Positions 48,437-59,594 are shown, counted from the first letter of the stretch. The stretch: DNA of 64,000 bases from Spartinivicinus poritis (GCF_028858535.1 NZ_JAPMOU010000007.1:1-64000), one strand, 5' to 3'. Notes: a model not told the origin generated them from the sequence alone. Program-made: numbers and translations.

Positions 48437-49429
48437 TTAGATAATCAGATCTTCCTTGGCTTGCTGATCTGCATGATAGGAAGAGCGAACTAAAGCGCCA
48501 CTAGCCACCTTATCAAAACCCAGTGACTTAGCAATTTCTGCCAATTCGGCAAACTCATCAGGATGGACAAAACGATCTACTGGCAAATGATGACGACTTG
48601 GCTGCAAGTACTGACCCAGCGTAATCATTTCAATATTATGTTCACGCATGTCATGCATTACTTCAATTACCTCTTCCTTGGTTTCTCCTAACCCCAACAT
48701 AATGCCTGACTTGGTTGGCACATGAGGTACCCGCTCTTTATAGCGCTTTAATAAATCCAGTGACCATTGATAATCAGAGCCAGGGCGAATTTTCCGATAA
48801 AGACTAGGCACAGACTCAAGGTTATGATTAAACACGTCAGGTGGTGTTTCACCTAAAATGTCTAACGCTACTTCCATTCTGCCACGAAAATCTGGTACTA
48901 AAACTTCAATTTCCAGTTTTGGGCTTCTTGCTCTGGCTTCACGGATACAGTCAGCAAAATGCTGAGCACCACCATCTCGCAAATCATCACGATCTACAGA
49001 AGTAATTACCACATATTTTAAGCCCAAGTCAGCTATAGCAGTGGCAAGGTGAGCAGGCTCATTGGCATCAAGTTGATTTGGGCGACCATGAGCCACATCA
49101 CAGAAAGGGCATCGGCGAGTACAAATATCCCCCATGATCATAAAAGTCGCAGTGCCTCCACCGAAACACTCACCCAGATTTGGGCACGAAGCTTCTTCAC
49201 ACACTGTATGCAGTTTGTGTTTACGTAGCAGTTTTTTTATTCGATCAACTTCTGGCGAAATTGGCATTCTTACCCGTAGCCAGTCGGGCTTCCGAGGCAT
49301 ATTTTCTTTTTCAGTTGGGATTACCTTTACAGGTATACGGGCAACTTTTTCAGCACCACGTAACTTCACTCCACGCTCAACACGTGCTGGCTTTTTCTTA
49401 GCAGGTGGCATTGGTTGCATATCTGTCAT
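48437..49429 (-). CDS. lipA: Lipoyl synthase
   Basis: A 330-residue radical-SAM enzyme inserting two sulfurs into octanoyl groups to make lipoate. Both cluster motifs are seen: [12 protein letters not shown] (auxiliary cluster, about 79-90) and CTRRCPFCD (radical SAM, about 105-113). The C-terminal RSSYHAD supplies the serine ligand. It is 3 bp downstream of lipB and completes the lipoate pathway with it. Confidence 0.97.
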   Translation of the reverse strand: MTDMQPMPPAKKKPARVERGVKLRGAEKVARIPVKVIPTEKENMPRKPDWLRVRMPISPEVDRIKKLLRKHKLHTVCEEASCPNLGECFGGGTATFMIMGDICTRRCPFCDVAHGRPNQLDANEPAHLATAIADLGLKYVVITSVDRDDLRDGGAQHFADCIREARARSPKLEIEVLVPDFRGRMEVALDILGETPPDVFNHNLESVPSLYRKIRPGSDYQWSLDLLKRYKERVPHVPTKSGIMLGLGETKEEVIEVMHDMREHNIEMITLGQYLQPSRHHLPVDRFVHPDEFAELAEIAKSLGFDKVASGALVRSSYHADQQAKEDLII

Positions 49430-49432
49430 TTG

Positions 49433-50122
49433 CTAATCCCAATCTGTATTCGTTTCAGTTTGAGCAGTACTACCATGAGTCACCACCCTTGTATAACCCA
49501 GCCGCTGTTGCAAACCTTGCTGAATAACACCCCTCACCTCAGTCAGGGTAAGTTCAGGCTTGGTTAACAGCCCTGCCATATCAACCATTTTCATACCCGC
49601 ATAACCACAAGGGTTAATTCGAGCAAATGGTTCTAAATCCATATTTACATTCAAGGCAAAGCCATGATAAGAACAGCCTCGTCTTACCCTTAGGCCCAGA
49701 GAAGCTATTTTCGCACCATCAACATAAACGCCTGGTGCATCAGGCTTTGCAGCAGCCTCAAGGCTATATTGAGCTAACGAGTCAATTAAGGTTTGCTCAA
49801 TTAGCGTAACCAGCTCTCTCACCCCACAGCCCAGCCGCTTTAAATTCAATAATAAATAACCTATCAGCTGGCCAGGACCATGATAGGTCACTTGGCCACC
49901 ACGATCTGCTTGAACAATAGGGATATCCCCAGGCATTAGTACATGCTCTGTTTTACCTGCCTGCCCCTGAGTAAAAACCGGGTCATGCTCTAGCAGCCAA
50001 ATTTCATCAGCAGTGTCAGGCTGCCTGCTCTCTGTAAACTGTTTCATCATCTGAAACACATCAGAGTATGACTGCTGGCTAAGGTAACGAAAAATGAGTG
50101 GCTGATCTGCTGGTGCCTTCAT
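49433..50122 (-). CDS. lipB: Octanoyltransferase
   Basis: A 229-residue enzyme moving octanoate from acyl carrier protein to lipoate-dependent enzymes. Family motifs are [45 protein letters not shown] (with the active-site lysine) and INPCGYAGM (with the catalytic cysteine). It lies 13 bp after ybeD and 3 bp before lipA. Confidence 0.97.
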   Translation of the reverse strand: MKAPADQPLIFRYLSQQSYSDVFQMMKQFTESRQPDTADEIWLLEHDPVFTQGQAGKTEHVLMPGDIPIVQADRGGQVTYHGPGQLIGYLLLNLKRLGCGVRELVTLIEQTLIDSLAQYSLEAAAKPDAPGVYVDGAKIASLGLRVRRGCSYHGFALNVNMDLEPFARINPCGYAGMKMVDMAGLLTKPELTLTEVRGVIQQGLQQRLGYTRVVTHGSTAQTETNTDWD

Positions 50123-50135
50123 AAATGCCCCATGT

Positions 50136-50414
50136 TTATAGCACCATTACTACACGACCACTGGCTTTTAGCTCTTCAAAAATAGCTTTCAATTGTGCTT
50201 CACCAGTCGCGGTAATCGTGACATTGACAGCTTGATATTTACCATTACGACTATCACGGCGGGTCGCTTTACCATTAAAGCTGGGATCATGTTTTTGCAT
50301 AACACCAATAACAAACTGCTCAAAGTCATCAGTTGAAGCGCCCATTACCTTAATTGGATAGTCACAAGGAAACTCTATCTTAGGGGCTGTCTGGCTTTTA
50401 TCTTGTTCAGTCAT
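50136..50414 (-). CDS. ybeD: YbeD-family (DUF493) protein
   Basis: A 92-residue ferredoxin-like protein of the DUF493 family. Conserved parts are [26 protein letters not shown] and GRVVMVL at the C-terminus. In E. coli ybeD lies between dacA and lipB, exactly as here. An allosteric or lipoate-related regulatory role has been suggested, but the function is not established. Confidence 0.94.
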   Translation of the reverse strand: MTEQDKSQTAPKIEFPCDYPIKVMGASTDDFEQFVIGVMQKHDPSFNGKATRRDSRNGKYQAVNVTITATGEAQLKAIFEELKASGRVVMVL

Positions 50415-50655
50415 AAAGCAACCAGCAATTCTCTTTAAAGCTTATTAGTTAGTACGTATATCCTGCCTATTATACATCCGTCTAGCCAGTCAAGAAATCT
50501 TATCTCGTTCTTGCGGGTATTTGCTGAAAAGGATCTTTGTTTATAATAATAAACTAAGTTTCCTATTGTAAACTTTATTACCCAAATCACAAGCAGTCAT
50601 CGCAAACCATAGTAATAAGCTGATTGAGTTAGCTTTAGTATGATCCAAATACGAA

Positions 50656-50679
50656 ACAGGCCCTCATAAGAGGGCCTGT
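50656..50679 (-). terminator. Terminator after dacA
   Basis: A 10-bp perfect stem ACAGGCCCTC/GAGGGCCTGT with a four-base loop, 23 bp after the dacA stop. The T run on the minus strand is broken (TTTCGTATTT). Confidence 0.75.
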
Positions 50680-50701
50680 ACAAGAAAGAGAAGAGAAACA
50701 A

Positions 50702-51892
50702 TTACTCAGTGAATAATTGGTAAAAGAATAAACGCAGTTGATCCCACAACTTTTTGAAAAAGCCAGCCTCTGCTACTGATTCCAAGGCAACTAAAGGAAC
50801 CTCTCTAATAAGCTGGTCATTTAAAGAAACCTTTACTGCCCCTAGTGGCTGCCCTTGCTCAAGTGGTGCTTCAATTACAGAGTTAACTTCCATTTCAGCC
50901 TTTAGCGCTTTTGACTCTCCTCTTGGGATTGTCACCATTAAGTCTTCAGCAACACCTACTGATACACGATTTGCATCACCTTTCCAGACGGATACTTTTT
51001 CTAGTGAAGCCCCTGCTGATTTAACTTTTACATTTTCAAAAAAACGGAATCCATAGGTCAGCAGCTTTTGGCTCTCTGCCGCTCGTGCTTTTGAGCTTTT
51101 GGTTCCCATTACCACTGAAATAAGTCGCTGATTTTCTTTTTTAGCAGAAGTAACAAGGCAATAACCAGCCTCTTTTGTATAACCAGTTTTCAATCCATCA
51201 ACTGATGAGTCTCGCCATAACAGTGCGTTACGGTTAGCCTGGCGCTTTAAAGGCTTTCCTGTGCGCTTATCAACTCCATACTGAAAATATTTTTCAGAAT
51301 AAACTCCATACCGCTCTGGGTAGTCATAAACAATTGCTTTTGCCAGCTTGGCAAGGTCTCTAGCTGTTGTATAGTGATTCTCTGCTGGCCAACCAGTTGC
51401 ATTAACAAAGTGAGTATTGGTCATTCCCAGTTTGACTGCAGTAGCATTCATTACATCTGCAAATGACTCTTCACTACCTGCAATATGCTCAGCCATTGCC
51501 ACGCTAGCGTCATTACCAGATACAATAATAATCCCTTTCAGCAGATCTTCGACTGAAACTTGCTCCCCTACCTCAATAAACATCAAGGAGCCTTTCATCT
51601 GCCAGGCTTTTTCACTGACTATGACAGTTTCATTTAGCTGTAAATTACCTGAAGCAATTTCTGCCTCAGCTATATAAGCTGTCATCATTTTAGTTAAACT
51701 GGCAGGTGGCAGCTTTTCATCAGCATTTTCTTCCACCAACACTTCGCCAGTATCTGCATCAATTAACAGATAACTCTTAGCTGCTAGTTTGGGTGGCGAA
51801 GGAATTACAGCCAGTGCCTGGTTAGCACCCAGCAAACTAATAAGTAAAACAAAAGAAGTAAGTTTCACTGAAAAAAATTTGAAGTATTTCAT
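50702..51892 (-). CDS. dacA: D-alanyl-D-alanine carboxypeptidase (PBP5/6 type)
   Basis: A 396-residue enzyme that trims the last D-alanine from peptidoglycan stem peptides. Signal peptide, then the three penicillin-binding motifs SLTK (near 66), SGN (near 128) and KTG (near 230). The C-terminal beta domain (about 290-375) ends in an amphipathic helix (FFKKLWDQLRLFFYQLF) that attaches it to the outer face of the inner membrane. It follows rlpA in the rod-shape cluster. Confidence 0.96.
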   Translation of the reverse strand: MKYFKFFSVKLTSFVLLISLLGANQALAVIPSPPKLAAKSYLLIDADTGEVLVEENADEKLPPASLTKMMTAYIAEAEIASGNLQLNETVIVSEKAWQMKGSLMFIEVGEQVSVEDLLKGIIIVSGNDASVAMAEHIAGSEESFADVMNATAVKLGMTNTHFVNATGWPAENHYTTARDLAKLAKAIVYDYPERYGVYSEKYFQYGVDKRTGKPLKRQANRNALLWRDSSVDGLKTGYTKEAGYCLVTSAKKENQRLISVVMGTKSSKARAAESQKLLTYGFRFFENVKVKSAGASLEKVSVWKGDANRVSVGVAEDLMVTIPRGESKALKAEMEVNSVIEAPLEQGQPLGAVKVSLNDQLIREVPLVALESVAEAGFFKKLWDQLRLFFYQLFTE

Positions 51893-52048
51893 AATAAGCG
51901 AAAATCAAGCTCGCTGACTTAATGTCCCCAATAAAAACCGTTTAGGCCCGTTAAAAAGAAATAATGCCTACAATAACCTAGTTAGAAAGTATGGTAAATT
52001 TCTGTTTACTCATCATATCGTCCTTAGTGATAGCATACAAATTAAAAT

Positions 52049-52876
52049 CTATTCGAGCACTACATGCGGGCTTCCCAGCTTGGCATTAGCAATCCTTAAT
52101 CTTAATTGCTCAAGCTGTTCAGCATCTGAGATTGGGCCAATTCGAACTCTATGCAAAGGATTAGCAGCAGATGGAGCATATAATACCGTAACTGGTAGTT
52201 TAGTTAACGCATGTAATCGTTGCTTTAGTGCCTGAGCTGACTCTAGCTTACTAAACGCAGCCACTTGCAAATACATTCGCTTATTTTTGGCATAGTCATT
52301 TAGTAAGTTTTTTGCTGGCGCTGTTTTGGTAGTTTTTTTAGCTTGGTACTGTGGTGGAACAATGCCCTCAACTTTAACTCTAGCAGTACCATTCTTTTGG
52401 TAACCCAGTTTTTTGGCAGCAGCATAAGACAAGTCGATCAAACGATCTTTAACAAAAGGTCCTCTATCATTTACCCTCACTACAACTGATTTACCGTTGT
52501 CCAAGTTAGTTACTTTAGCATAGGAGGGCAATGGCAATGTACGGTGGGCAGCTGACATACCATACATATTGTATGTCTCACCTAAAGCAGTTTTTTTACC
52601 GTGAAATTTAGTGCCATACCAAGATGCTACTCCTTTAGCTGTATAGCCAGTAGCTGACTTTAATGGATTATAAGTCACTCCTAGCACTTTATAAGGGCGG
52701 CTCTTGGTTTTTCCATAGTGCGGGCGAGGCACTGCATCAGGAACTTTCGCTGCATCAAAGTCGCCTTTAGGCGCTCCATCCTTTTCAATAGAAGGATTAA
52801 AAGTACAGCCTGCCAGCCATAAGACAAAAATACTCAGTACAGAAAAAAACCAAGAGTTTTTTTTCAAGTTAAACAT
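52049..52876 (-). CDS. rlpA: Septal ring lytic transglycosylase RlpA
   Basis: A 275-residue outer-membrane lipoprotein. The lipobox is LAGC (cysteine near 24). The double-psi beta-barrel domain (about 80-170) has GVASWYGTKFHGKKTALGE, MSAAHRTLPLPS and RVNDRGPF with the catalytic aspartate region. A C-terminal SPOR domain (about 195-275) binds denuded peptidoglycan at the septum. It lies between mltB and dacA, as in Pseudomonas. Confidence 0.95.
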   Translation of the reverse strand: MFNLKKNSWFFSVLSIFVLWLAGCTFNPSIEKDGAPKGDFDAAKVPDAVPRPHYGKTKSRPYKVLGVTYNPLKSATGYTAKGVASWYGTKFHGKKTALGETYNMYGMSAAHRTLPLPSYAKVTNLDNGKSVVVRVNDRGPFVKDRLIDLSYAAAKKLGYQKNGTARVKVEGIVPPQYQAKKTTKTAPAKNLLNDYAKNKRMYLQVAAFSKLESAQALKQRLHALTKLPVTVLYAPSAANPLHRVRIGPISDAEQLEQLRLRIANAKLGSPHVVLE

Positions 52877-52939
52877 GCCGCCATTTACCTTGCTTAAAGT
52901 CAGTTATTAACAAAAAACCACTACAGTTTTAAGTATAAC

Positions 52940-53962
52940 TCACCCTTTAGAGTTTGATTGATTTAGCGCTAATCGCTCAGTTTTAATTGCTTGCCCTAAT
53001 TGGTAAACAGCCATTGCATATAATGTACTGTGGTTATATCGAGTTATAACATAGAAGTTGGGTAGTGTTACCCAATGCTCTACTCCTCGTTTTCCAGTTA
53101 ACTCTATAGCTCTTGCTTTTGTTTTATCTACAACAGGTGTAGAAAACTCCCAGCCCAGAGACTTAATCTGACTTATTGTTTTTTGGGGTTCTAGTTTTGG
53201 TTGTAATGCTTGTCGATAACTTTTCCCTGATACTTTTGCTGTTGCTAATACAGGCTTGCCTGTTTCCCAACCATGGGATTTGAAGTAATTAGCTACACTA
53301 CCAATTGCATCTGTAGAGTTTTTCCAAATATCTACTTTCTTATCGTTGTTAAAATCAATTGCAAATCTTCTAAAACTGCTGGGAATAAATTGCGGATAGC
53401 CCATTGCTCCAGCATAAGACCCTTTGAGCGCTAAAGGGTCTATACCTTGTTCACGACTCATCAGCAAAAAGTTTACAAGCTCCTTGCGAAAAAACGGTCC
53501 TCGCCTAGGGTGCTCAAAGCCCAGCGTTGATAATGCATCCATTACCCGAAAACGGCCTGACTGACGACCATAAAAAGTTTCTACACCAATAATCGCTACA
53601 ATAATCTCTGCTGGAATACCATATTGCTGCTCAGCCCTGGTTAGTGCTTGCTGGTTCTTTTGCCAGAAGTCCACACCACCTTTAATTCGTTTATTGGTTA
53701 AAAAGATTTCTCGATACTCACCCCAGGTTTTGGTTTTTTCTGCTGGGCGACTCATTGCATCAAGTATCGATTGCTTTCTTTCAACCTTGGCAAACAAAGT
53801 TTCCAGTTTTTTTCGACTGAACTTGTGTTTAGCTTCCATTTCAGCAACAAAGTGCTCAATCACTTGCTTATCAAAAGCAGTGGGTGTTGTCTGCTTAGCC
53901 ATTACCCCTAGCGATAAAAGGGGAAAAGTAACCATTAAAATTGCTTTTTTTACCAAAACCAT
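52940..53962 (-). CDS. mltB: Lytic murein transglycosylase B
   Basis: About 340 residues. After a signal peptide (KKAILMVTFPLLSLGVMA) comes the SLT-2 transglycosylase fold, with the catalytic glutamate in IIGVETFYGRQSG and the AGAMGYPQFIPSSF and DIWKNSTDAIGSVANYF segments. It cleaves glycan strands. No lipobox cysteine is seen, so unlike E. coli MltB it may be soluble in the periplasm. I chose the ATG at 53962; an in-frame TTG at 53980 directly abuts AAGG and is less likely. Confidence 0.93.
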   Translation of the reverse strand: MVLVKKAILMVTFPLLSLGVMAKQTTPTAFDKQVIEHFVAEMEAKHKFSRKKLETLFAKVERKQSILDAMSRPAEKTKTWGEYREIFLTNKRIKGGVDFWQKNQQALTRAEQQYGIPAEIIVAIIGVETFYGRQSGRFRVMDALSTLGFEHPRRGPFFRKELVNFLLMSREQGIDPLALKGSYAGAMGYPQFIPSSFRRFAIDFNNDKKVDIWKNSTDAIGSVANYFKSHGWETGKPVLATAKVSGKSYRQALQPKLEPQKTISQIKSLGWEFSTPVVDKTKARAIELTGKRGVEHWVTLPNFYVITRYNHSTLYAMAVYQLGQAIKTERLALNQSNSKG

Positions 53963-54198
53963 ACCACTCAACTCAATCAACCTTGTAAGAACTAAGCTGA
54001 TAGCTCAACTGAAAAATACTGTTTCTTATGACAGCAAAAACAACAAAAAGCTCAGCTGGTTTATTTTTTAAACAACCTTTTCCAAACAACAATTCTTGCT
54101 TGTTAGGTTACAACTGTAAACAGTATAAACCTGTTACTTTAACTGCCTTATACTTTAGGAGGCGCGACTTACTAATTTAATTCTAGTGCTAATAAGAG

Positions 54199-55359
54199 CT
54201 ATGTGGTTCGGCCTAGCAGCGTTCGATGAGTGTGAATTGACATTAAAATACCAAAACCTGCCATCAGAGTAACTATTGAGGTCCCCCCCCTACTGACTAG
54301 TGGTAATGGTACACCAACCACTGGCAGCAATCCGCTAACCATCCCAATATTTACGAAAATATATACAAAAAAGGTGAGAGTCACACTACCAGCCAACAGT
54401 TTACCAAACAGTGTTTGTGCTTTAGCAGAAATAATAATTCCACGTGTAATAATAACAGCATAAACACACAACAGTAGCACAACACCAATTAGCCCAAACT
54501 CTTCAGCCAATACAGCAATAATAAAGTCTGTGTGACTTTCAGGGAGAAAGTCAAGATGCGACTGGGTACCTGCCAACCAGCCTTTTCCATGTATTCCGCC
54601 TGAACCGATGGCTACTTTTGACTGAATAATGTTCCAGCCAGCTCCCCAAGGGTCTTTTTCAGGCTCTAAAAAAGTTAACACCCGCTGCTTTTGATACTCT
54701 CGCATGACAAAGTGCCACATGACATACACAGCAGGCACAGCAAGCATGACAGCCCCAAAAATAAAACGCCAGCGTAAACCAGCAAGTAGCAACACAAAAA
54801 TACCTGCCGCAGCCACTAATAGCGACGTCCCCAGATCTGGCTGCTTTGCAATTAACCCCACTGGAATAGCAACCAACAGTAGTGTACCTATAACAGCTTT
54901 AAATGAAGGAGGAACGATATGTTTTGATAGAAACCAGGCAACCACAATGGGCATGACCAACTTCATAATTTCAGAAGGCTGGAATCGCACACTGGACATA
55001 CCCGGTACAGCAATCCAGCGCTGAGCACCTTTTGCACCCGTACCAAACAACAACACTGCAACAAGCAGTGCCAAACCTATAAGGTATACCCAAGGAGCCC
55101 AACGACAAAATATACGGGGGGGCACCTGGGCAAATAAAGCCATCACCACAAAACCAATAGCAAGATAAATCGATTGCCTGGTCATAATGGATTCGCTTTG
55201 ACCACTGGCACTAAATAAAATGAATAAGCCCCCTGCTGTTAACAACAACAGAGCACCCAGCAAAATTGGATCAAGATGGAGCTTAAACCAAAACCCCGGA
55301 GGCTTGCTTAATTGCCCATGGGTAACAGAGGACAGCTGTCTTACATATTCAGGACTCAT
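54199..55359 (-). CDS. rodA: Rod-shape-determining glycosyltransferase RodA
   Basis: A 386-residue SEDS-family peptidoglycan polymerase with about ten membrane helices. Conserved parts are FQPSEIMKLVMPIVVAW, AKQPDLGTSLL, the SHLDFLPESHTDFIIAV loop with its aspartate, and GVPLPLVSRGGTS. Its start overlaps the mrdA stop by four bases (ATGA), so the two partners are translated together. The SRGGTS motif is encoded across a run of eight G (54283-54290 on the plus strand as C). Confidence 0.96.
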   Translation of the reverse strand: MSPEYVRQLSSVTHGQLSKPPGFWFKLHLDPILLGALLLLTAGGLFILFSASGQSESIMTRQSIYLAIGFVVMALFAQVPPRIFCRWAPWVYLIGLALLVAVLLFGTGAKGAQRWIAVPGMSSVRFQPSEIMKLVMPIVVAWFLSKHIVPPSFKAVIGTLLLVAIPVGLIAKQPDLGTSLLVAAAGIFVLLLAGLRWRFIFGAVMLAVPAVYVMWHFVMREYQKQRVLTFLEPEKDPWGAGWNIIQSKVAIGSGGIHGKGWLAGTQSHLDFLPESHTDFIIAVLAEEFGLIGVVLLLCVYAVIITRGIIISAKAQTLFGKLLAGSVTLTFFVYIFVNIGMVSGLLPVVGVPLPLVSRGGTSIVTLMAGFGILMSIHTHRTLLGRTT

Positions 55360-57230
55360 TCAGACTTACTCACTGCTAATCGCTGTTCTGCCAACTTGGG
55401 TAACAAATAAGCATCTAGTACTTTACGAGCAACAGGAGCAGCGGCAGAACTTCCCCCCCCTCCATTTTCAACAATAACTGCAATGGCTATCTGTGGATTT
55501 TCAATCGGTGCAAATGCTATGAATAAACCATGGTCATGGTGGATTTTTTTCAGTTTTTTTGCGTCGTAACGCTCGTTTTGTTTAATTCCAACTACTTGTG
55601 CTGTTCCTGTTTTTCCCGCCATAGTGTATTGCAGATCTTTACCTATGCGATAATTAGCCGTGCCACGGGGGTCATGAACTACTTTACGCATAGACTCATT
55701 AACAAAGTCCCAATAAGCGGGGTTAGACACCTCTATTGATTCTGGTGCAGTAGGTAACTCTCGTTTTATTTCTCCAGAAGCGGACTTAAGTAGTTTAGGT
55801 TGGATCCACTTACCTCTATTAGCTATCACAGCTGTTGCCGTTGCCAACTGTAATGGCGTTGACAGCATATAGCCTTGACCAATTCCACTGATTAACGTTT
55901 CACCTGGGAACCAAGGCACTCCTTTAACACCTTCTTTCCACTCACGAGACGGAATCAACCCAGGCCGCTGCTCAGCAACATCCATTGCTGTACGTTTACC
56001 TAAACCAAACTTAGTTAAATAATCATGTAAATCATCAATTCCCATATTTAAAGCTAAGTCATAAAAATAAGTATCATTTGAGACATAAACCGCTCGCTCC
56101 AAATTCACCCAGCCATGACCTCCTCGTTTCCAGTTTCTATATAAACGAGGCTTATTGGGCAGCTTATAGTAACCAGGATCAAAGATTTTAAAGCTAGGCT
56201 CTCTTACTCCCAGATCTAAAGCGGCCAATGCCAGCATGGGTTTTATTGTAGAAGCCGGGGGGTATTCTCCTAATGACGCGCGATTGTATAAGGGGCGATC
56301 TGGATGATCCCGTAAAACACTATAGGTTTTATAGGGGATACCAGAAACAAATAAATTAGGGTCATAAGATGGCTGGCTGACCATCGCGAGTATCCCGCCA
56401 GTTTTAGGCTCAATGGCTACAATAGCACCACGTTTACCAGCCAGCGCTTCATACGAAACTTGTTGTAAATAGCTATCTAAATACAGAGTTAAGTTGACAC
56501 CTGGTTGGGGATCCTGCTGGTTTAAAACGCGTAATACACGCCCCCTGGCGTTTGTTTCAACTTCCTGGTAACCCACCTGTCCAAGCAAATCCTCTTCATA
56601 AAAGCGCTCGACACCGATTTTTCCAATTGAGCGCATACCACTATATTTTTGAGGATCAAGCCGCTTCAACTCTCTTTCGTTAATTTTGCCTACGTAACCA
56701 ACCGCATGGGCAAAAGGTTCTGCTTGTGGGTAAAAGCGAACCAACTGAGCCTCGATTTCAACACCAGTGAAGCGCTGCTCATTTACAGAAATAATGGCTA
56801 TTTCTTCTTCTGTTAGACCATGCTTCAATGGTACTGGCTCATAGGGTGCTCGCCGCTTACGCAAGCGCTTATAAAAACCCTGGACTTCTTCTTCTGAAAT
56901 ATTTATTAATGAGGCTAGGTCACGCACCGTAGTATCCAGATCCTTGATGCGCTCCTTGATTAAAGACAGGTTAAAACTTGGTTTATTATCCGCGAGCAAT
57001 ATGCCATGAGTGTCGTAGATCAAGCCTCGGGTAGGCGGGATGGGCTTTAAGTGAATTCGGTTTTCATCCGACTTAGTTGAGAGTTCTTCATATTGAACAA
57101 CTTGTAGAACAAATAGTCTTGATAGTAATAGCCCAGTTAATAGCACCAGGCAAAATGCAGCAAGAACAATCCGGTTTTTAAAGATTTTAACTTCTCGCCT
57201 ATGATCCTTCAGAGTATCCCGGTCATTCAT
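55356..57230 (-). CDS. mrdA: Penicillin-binding protein 2
   Basis: A 624-residue transpeptidase for cell elongation, partner of RodA. One N-terminal membrane helix (about 21-42), a PBP dimerisation domain (about 65-240), and a transpeptidase domain with STIK (near 327), SND (near 383) and KTGTAQ (near 542). Length is normal. A run of eight G near the C-terminus codes for part of ENGGGGSSAAAPVA. It is 25 bp after rlmH. Confidence 0.97.
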   Translation of the reverse strand: MNDRDTLKDHRREVKIFKNRIVLAAFCLVLLTGLLLSRLFVLQVVQYEELSTKSDENRIHLKPIPPTRGLIYDTHGILLADNKPSFNLSLIKERIKDLDTTVRDLASLINISEEEVQGFYKRLRKRRAPYEPVPLKHGLTEEEIAIISVNEQRFTGVEIEAQLVRFYPQAEPFAHAVGYVGKINERELKRLDPQKYSGMRSIGKIGVERFYEEDLLGQVGYQEVETNARGRVLRVLNQQDPQPGVNLTLYLDSYLQQVSYEALAGKRGAIVAIEPKTGGILAMVSQPSYDPNLFVSGIPYKTYSVLRDHPDRPLYNRASLGEYPPASTIKPMLALAALDLGVREPSFKIFDPGYYKLPNKPRLYRNWKRGGHGWVNLERAVYVSNDTYFYDLALNMGIDDLHDYLTKFGLGKRTAMDVAEQRPGLIPSREWKEGVKGVPWFPGETLISGIGQGYMLSTPLQLATATAVIANRGKWIQPKLLKSASGEIKRELPTAPESIEVSNPAYWDFVNESMRKVVHDPRGTANYRIGKDLQYTMAGKTGTAQVVGIKQNERYDAKKLKKIHHDHGLFIAFAPIENPQIAIAVIVENGGGGSSAAAPVARKVLDAYLLPKLAEQRLAVSKSE

Positions 57231-57255
57231 TGCTAATTACTAATGCTTTTTTAGC

Positions 57256-57723
57256 TTAACGGTGATAAGGGTGGTTTTGGAGAATACTCCAAGCACGATA
57301 CAACTGTTCAGCAACTAGTACTCGAACCAGTGGATGAGGAAGCGTTAACGGAGATAGACACCATTTTTGCTCAGCTCTAGCCAAACACTCTGGGGCTAGT
57401 CCTTCTGGCCCTCCCACTAATAGGGCAACATTACGTCCATCAAGCCGCCAGCCCGAGAGCTGGTCAGCAAGTTGCTCCGTAGACCAGGGCTTTCCAGTAA
57501 GGTCTAACGCTATCACCCTGTCACTTGGAGCAATAGCCGCGAGCATCTGCTCCCCCTCTTTTTTTTGAGCCCGCTTTAAATCGCTGCCTTTGGTACGTTT
57601 TGCTAAAGGAATCTCACAGCTTTCTAGCTTACAGTCAGAAGGCAGTCGCTTGGCATATTCACTATAGCCAGCAACAACCCATGAGGGCATCTTAGTGCCC
57701 ACAGCAATTAAGCGAACTCGCAT
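57256..57723 (-). CDS. rlmH: 23S rRNA pseudouridine-1915 N3-methyltransferase
   Basis: A 155-residue SPOUT methyltransferase acting on pseudouridine 1915 of 23S rRNA in the assembled ribosome. It has [18 protein letters not shown], the knotted [12 protein letters not shown] and the C-terminal [23 protein letters not shown]-type region ending in HPYHR. It follows rsfS by 14 bp, the usual arrangement. Confidence 0.97.
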   Translation of the reverse strand: MRVRLIAVGTKMPSWVVAGYSEYAKRLPSDCKLESCEIPLAKRTKGSDLKRAQKKEGEQMLAAIAPSDRVIALDLTGKPWSTEQLADQLSGWRLDGRNVALLVGGPEGLAPECLARAEQKWCLSPLTLPHPLVRVLVAEQLYRAWSILQNHPYHR

Positions 57724-57737
57724 ATCAGAAAACCTTA

Positions 57738-58085
57738 CTAGTGCTGATGCTCTAAGCTAGCAGTAGAGGTTTCCCATAGCCGCTCCAAGTCATAGAACTG
57801 ACGAGTAGCAGGCAACATAATATGAGTTACAACATCACCCAAGTCGACCAGCACCCACTCAGCAGAGTCCTGCCCTTCAACCCCTAATGGGCGAACACCA
57901 TTTTCTTTGGCTTTTTCAATAATTGAATCAGCAAGAGATTTGATATGGCGGTTGGAGGTTCCACTGACAATAATCATATGATCGGTAACGCTGGTCATAC
58001 CTTTCACATCGAGGCAGGTTATGTCGTTCCCTTTCATATCTTCAAGGGTATCAACAACAAGCTGCTTAAGTTGTTCAGAATACAT
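57738..58085 (-). CDS. rsfS: Ribosomal silencing factor RsfS
   Basis: A 115-residue protein that binds ribosomal protein uL14 and blocks subunit joining under nutrient stress. Family signs are [42 protein letters not shown] and FYDLERLW. It lies 58 bp after proA. In many relatives nadD is found between proA and rsfS, but it is absent here. Confidence 0.96.
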   Translation of the reverse strand: MYSEQLKQLVVDTLEDMKGNDITCLDVKGMTSVTDHMIIVSGTSNRHIKSLADSIIEKAKENGVRPLGVEGQDSAEWVLVDLGDVVTHIMLPATRQFYDLERLWETSTASLEHQH

Positions 58086-58143
58086 ATAGGTTTTGTTAGT
58101 CCTCTTTCTTTACCAAACATAACGCCAGCTAAGCTGGCAAGTG

Positions 58144-59400
58144 TTACTGACGAATGTGCCCATCCCCCAGTACCACATATTTTTGCGAGGTTAAGCCTTC
58201 AAGACCCACAGGCCCTCTCGCATGAATCTTATCTGTAGAAATACCAATTTCAGCACCAAGGCCATATTCAAAGCCATCTGCAAAACCAGTCGAGGCATTA
58301 ACCATGACAGAGCTAGAATCCACCTCAGTTAAAAAAGCTCTCGCTTTTGTATAATTTTCTGTCACGATGGCATCCGTATGATGAGAGCCATAGTGATTAA
58401 TATGCTCAATGGCTTCCGCCATATCAGCCACTATTTTCACTGATAATATTGGCGCCAGGTATTCGGTATACCAGTCTTCTTCACCAGCAGGGTTCATACC
58501 AGCTACTATTGACAAGGTACGATCACAGCCTCTTAGCTCAACCCCTGTGGCAAGATACATGTCTGCTAGTTTCGGCAACAAACCGGCTGCTTGCTGTTCA
58601 TTTATTAACAATGTTTCCATTGCATTACAAACACCATAACGGCGAGTTTTCGCATTAATTGCTATTGAGATAGCTTTTTCAGGATCTGCTTCACTATCTA
58701 TATAAACATGACATACGCCGTCCAGATGCTTTATCACTGGAACAGACGCATCATTACTAATTCGCTCTATTAATCCTTTACCACCACGAGGAACTATCAC
58801 GTCAACATAGTCAGGCATGGTGATCATTTCACCCACGGCTGCACGGTCAACTGTTTCAACTACCTGCACACTATCTGAAGGTAGCCCCGCTTTTTTAAGC
58901 CCTTGCTGAATACACTGGGCAATAGCCTGATTTGAGTGAAAGGCTTCTGAGCCCCCTCTTAAAATGGTGGCATTACCAGACTTTAGGCATAAGCTAGCAG
59001 CATCAATGGTGACATTAGGCCGTGACTCGTAAATTATTCCAATCACTCCTAGCGGAACACGCATTTTGCCCACTTGGATACCACTGGGCAAATATTTAAG
59101 ATCAGCGATTTCACCAATGGGATCAGGTAAGCTGGCTACTTGATTTAAGCCATCAATCATTGCGTCAATTCGTGCGGGAGTTAACTCTAAGCGATCGAGT
59201 AGCGCTGCATCCAAACCTTTTTGCTGGCCTTGGGCAAGATCTTGTTGATTTGCAGCAAGTAATGACGAGCGAGAAGCACTTAACGCTTCCGCAATATGAG
59301 TTAATGCGGCATTTTTTTGCTGTGTGGGGGCTTTGGCTATTACTTTTGAAGCTTGGCGAGCTCGCTGGCCTACATCTGCCATATACGCTTTCACATCCAT
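58144..59400 (-). CDS. proA: Gamma-glutamyl phosphate reductase
   Basis: A 418-residue NADPH-dependent reductase, second step of proline synthesis. The catalytic cysteine is in [15 protein letters not shown] (near 260), and [28 protein letters not shown] and [17 protein letters not shown] are typical. proB is not in the window. It is the first gene of the minus-strand run that continues to dacA. Confidence 0.97.
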   Translation of the reverse strand: MDVKAYMADVGQRARQASKVIAKAPTQQKNAALTHIAEALSASRSSLLAANQQDLAQGQQKGLDAALLDRLELTPARIDAMIDGLNQVASLPDPIGEIADLKYLPSGIQVGKMRVPLGVIGIIYESRPNVTIDAASLCLKSGNATILRGGSEAFHSNQAIAQCIQQGLKKAGLPSDSVQVVETVDRAAVGEMITMPDYVDVIVPRGGKGLIERISNDASVPVIKHLDGVCHVYIDSEADPEKAISIAINAKTRRYGVCNAMETLLINEQQAAGLLPKLADMYLATGVELRGCDRTLSIVAGMNPAGEEDWYTEYLAPILSVKIVADMAEAIEHINHYGSHHTDAIVTENYTKARAFLTEVDSSSVMVNASTGFADGFEYGLGAEIGISTDKIHARGPVGLEGLTSQKYVVLGDGHIRQ

Positions 59401-59594
59401 ACAGCTATCCTAAAGTTGTTATGGTTTAAGTTCAAGCGCTCGATTATAGCCAGCTTCCAGCCTTCTGCACATGATTTGTTAGGATAATTCAACAATTGGC
59501 GTTATAGCACCTCTTTTATGAATATCTATAAATTAAGACTAGCAGTTGTGAACACAACCACACTACTAGAGATATCACAGAATACTTGCCTTAC

